The notes under the pieces were generated by a model. That model worked only from the letters and a program-made list of their open reading frames with translations. It searched no databases and had not been told where the DNA came from. The translations under genes and the position numbers were made by a program. 64,000 nt of DNA from Oscarella lobularis (taxonomy: Eukaryota > Porifera > Homoscleromorpha > Homosclerophorida > Oscarellidae), in contig NC_089181.1 of assembly GCF_947507565.1 (NCBI RefSeq), positions 1,048,536 through 1,112,535 on the forward strand, read 5' to 3'. This document shows positions 61,900-64,000 of this stretch, piece after piece (positions within the stretch are counted from its first letter, which is position 1; each line of letters opens with the position of its first letter).

Positions 61900-62830
61900 G
61901 ATAACAGGACACGAAATCTCTTGTAACCCATGTTTCTTGTTGCGCGCGGAGATTTTAGAAGCGGGTGATAAGACCAATTGTCTTCTAGGAATGGGGCGGA
62001 TTTTATGCCAAAAGCAATCATCATACCAAAAACAACGAGGATTTCGTTTGACGTCGAAAAAGATGGATTCTAGGAAAGAAATTATACATGAATTACTGTG
62101 AAAGAACGTGTTACCGTTTTTTTGCCGTGCCGTTTTGTTTCGATGACAATGCGATTCATCACAACATCGTCAAGGAAACGGCGAAAAAACCAGACCGGCG
62201 TTTCTTTGCCCGTCAAAGCCGAAGTTATTCCAATTGGCTCGGTGCACTCGTCAAACGTCGGAACAGTCGCGCTGGCTTCAAACACTGTTTCTGTGTAATC
62301 ATCAGGAAGAATACTTTTCAGTTCCGTCACAAGTCGGGAACTGTCTTCTGACGACGTTGACGGCGACAAGCTTCGCCCTGTTGAGAAGCCGTAGCGCGAC
62401 GTTTACGAGATTGCCTACGACGTTAACGGAGAGGGATATCGCCCTCTTCCTTGTCTTCGTCGTCGTCGCTCTCTTCCTCGTCGACATCTTCACTTTGGAC
62501 TCCGTCGTTGTTTTCGCCATCTGCTTGGTAGGTCCTGTCGTTTCCGTCATCGCCGTGGTCATCACTATCGTCGTCAAGATTGTCTTCGGGCCCGCCACTC
62601 CCACCTCCTCCCGGGCTGCTGCCGCTTTCCGCGCGCAGTCCGAAGACGCTTGCTCCTAACAACGACAAGACCTTCTGAAATTCGAGCTCGCCTTTTGGCG
62701 TCAATTTGTATAAAATATCTTCGTCGTCGTCGTCGCTCTCGTATTCGCTTTCGTTCTCGGCTCTTTCGCTATTGTTATCGACTTCGTCTATATTAGACCC
62801 TCTCTCGCGCGCCGCTTCCTATTTCTGACC
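61900..62830 (-). pseudogene. piggyBac transposase N-terminal half, cut by an IS3EU-type end
   Basis: Reading leftward: an acidic N-terminus (62704-62423; DDDSDDHGDDGNDRTYQ, EEESDDDEDKEEGD), then 62369-62082 with FDECTEPIGITSALTGKE and WFFRRFLDDVVMNRIVIETK, then a shifted frame with VVFGMMIAFGIKSAPFLED and NMGYKRFRVLLS up to the IS3EU terminus. The order matches the piggyBac start (dimerisation domain before the catalytic core). It is a different family from the copy at 40285-49280, judging by sequence. Confidence 0.78.
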
Positions 62831-62835
62831 CAGCA

Positions 62836-63740
62836 GTGGAGGAGATATGCGTAGAGTCTGAGGTGTATGCATCGACATTCCTAGGATTTCTTCCGGTGTC
62901 GTCAACGAAATTAGCCGAGATCAAGGCAGCTCAAACGGCTGACAACACCTGCCTACGTATCGTGTCATTTACCAAGAATGAATGTCCAGCAAAAGATACG
63001 CTCGACGACGAAATAAAGAAATATCTTCCAATTGCGGCGGAGCTGAACGGCAGCAGAATCTACTTCTACGCGGATCACGCCTCATTATCCCGCCAGCGCT
63101 TCGAAGCGATATGCTCGAAAGAATACACGCCGGTCACCACGAAATGCAGAGCTCGCGCGCTGGAGTCTATTTGGTGGCCAGGTCTTTCCGACGACATGAA
63201 ACGAATGGTTGAGCAGTGTGTCATCTGCAGAAAGGAGAGACCCAATCAATTGGAACCAATGATTCCGACCGACAGTCTTCCACACCCCTTCCACACTATT
63301 GGAATGGACTTATTCGAATATAAATGAAGCCAATATTTTCTGGTCGTCGACTACCTCTCTCGATACCCGGAAGTCGCTAAACTGGAGAATACTACGTCTT
63401 CAGCGGTTATATGTCACCTAAAATCGATGTTCGCTCGCCACAGAATCCCGGCCATCGCTCTCTCGGACAATGGTCCACAGTTCACGTCGGATTTATTCGC
63501 CGAGTTCGCAAAGGCGTACGATTTCCAACACATCACCAGCAGCCCCCATTATCCCCAGAGCAACGGGGAAGCAGCTCTAGAGAATGGTTAAAACGGTGAA
63601 GGAGATGCTCAAGAAGGCGGAGCATCCGTACCTGGTTCTCTTATCATACCGCACCACACCGTTGTCTCACGGTTGGTCACCATCACAACTACTGATGGAT
63701 CGACAGCTCCGGTCAAATGTGCCAACGGTGGAATCTCGAC
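62836..63740 (+). pseudogene. Gypsy-type integrase fragment
   Basis: Frame 62836-63324 ends with TKCRARALESIWWPGLSDDM, CVICRKERPNQLEPMIP and HTIGMDLFEY (first Asp), then a TGA. It continues FLVVDYLSRYPEVAKLENTT, AIALSDNGPQFTSDLFAEF (second Asp), ITSSPHYPQSNGEA, and after a shift MVKTVKEMLKKAEHPYLVLL and YRTTPLSHGWSPSQLLMD. It resembles K02A2.6-type Gypsy polyproteins. The catalytic Glu region is disrupted by the shift. Confidence 0.82.
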
Positions 63741-63754
63741 TACTCCTATGAAGC

Positions 63755-64000
63755 TACGAACTTTAGTTCCAACACTTGTGTTTACTCATTGGGCAGCACA
63801 TAGTCTTGCTTTGGCTGCATCCGATGCGTCAAAGAGCGAAACGTGGTTTAAACATTTGGAGAAAGCAGTAAACACAGTCTACACTTTTTTCCCGCCGCAC
63901 GGTACACAGTGGTCAACTGTCTGGCAAGAGGTATTAGATGAAGTACACACAAAGCTTCAGCGCGCAACTGAAACCCGTTGGCTCTCACCCGGAAATGCAG
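63755..64000 (+). pseudogene. hAT transposase fragment, runs off the window
   Basis: LVPTLVFTHWAAHSLALAA, ETWFKHLEKAVNTVYTFFPP, HTKLQRATETRWLSPGNA is the middle of a ZNF862/KIAA1586-type hAT transposase (compare IHCAAHRLNLAST and PSQTRWLSVEKCA in the intact copy at 30486-32756). It joins the Gypsy fragment abruptly at about 63750 and continues past the window end. Confidence 0.75.

Noticed and set aside
62836-63327. Full Gypsy element at the right edge
   Set aside because: No LTR, gag or RT was found. Only an integrase fragment is supported.
1-64000. CRISPR array, bacterial operons, phage or rRNA genes
   Set aside because: Repeats are irregular minisatellites without unique spacers. Genes have spliceosomal introns and eukaryotic transposon families. 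No rRNA signature was seen.

Overview
The window is eukaryotic and almost entirely transposable elements. Genes are split by short introns of about 45-65 bp with GT-AG borders. DNA-transposon superfamilies typical of animals lie side by side: hAT, piggyBac, P/THAP9, PIF-Harbinger, Ginger, IS3EU-type, Mutator-type, pogo/Tigger and Helitron. There are also a Ty3/Gypsy LTR element and a non-LTR element with a restriction-like endonuclease, plus scattered TTAGGG-type repeats. This fits an early-branching marine invertebrate such as a sponge, but the species is inferred and not proven. No bacterial gene, CRISPR array or rRNA was seen.

Left part (1-26 kb): two decayed ZMYM/DUF4371-type hAT genes (1.7-3.3 and 21.6-23.7 kb); a P-element/THAP9-type transposase with a pogo-derived MITE in an exon (8.1-9.6 kb); an unknown repeated gene family ending in a 'RGFS' motif (5.5, 9.8 and 60.8 kb); a zinc-finger/RT/endonuclease non-LTR retrotransposon (13.2-16.3 kb); gag-protease and integrase fragments, the integrase broken by a fold-back TTAA element (18.9-19.7 kb); and a DUF6589-like pseudogene (24 kb).

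Middle (26-36 kb): a nest that can be dated by insertion order. A RecQ-like helicase fragment is cut by a PIF-Harbinger element. The Harbinger transposase is cut by a Ginger1-type transposon (27004-33739, 4-bp TSD GTGC). Its intron-rich integrase/CXC/Ulp1/PHD gene is cut by an apparently intact hAT transposon (30261-32919, 6-bp TSD CGTTCC). A two-exon HIRAN-like gene and a broken IS630-like transposase follow.

Right-middle (36.5-50.1 kb): a second nest. A Helitron (hairpin and CTAG end at 36495) carries a piggyBac at a TTAA site (39882-49960). The piggyBac carries a 6.6-kb IS3EU-type transposon with 86-bp identical TIRs (41210-47820, TSD AATTTG). Inside that lie a broken rve-type transposase and a multi-exon protein-kinase gene on the opposite strand, with palindromic TGTACAATG minisatellites.

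Right part (50.8-64 kb): a Ty3/Gypsy element with 140-bp LTRs (51052-57125) sits in a Tigger transposase gene and itself carries a 446-bp MITE with a 10-bp TSD. Then come a Mutator-type transposase with a 5-bp-TSD hAT MITE in its exon, an inverted copy of the repeat at 10.1-10.4 kb, an IS3EU end inside another piggyBac, a Gypsy integrase fragment and a hAT fragment at the window edge. In most nests the host reading frame is restored when the insert and one TSD copy are removed, which supports the boundaries given.
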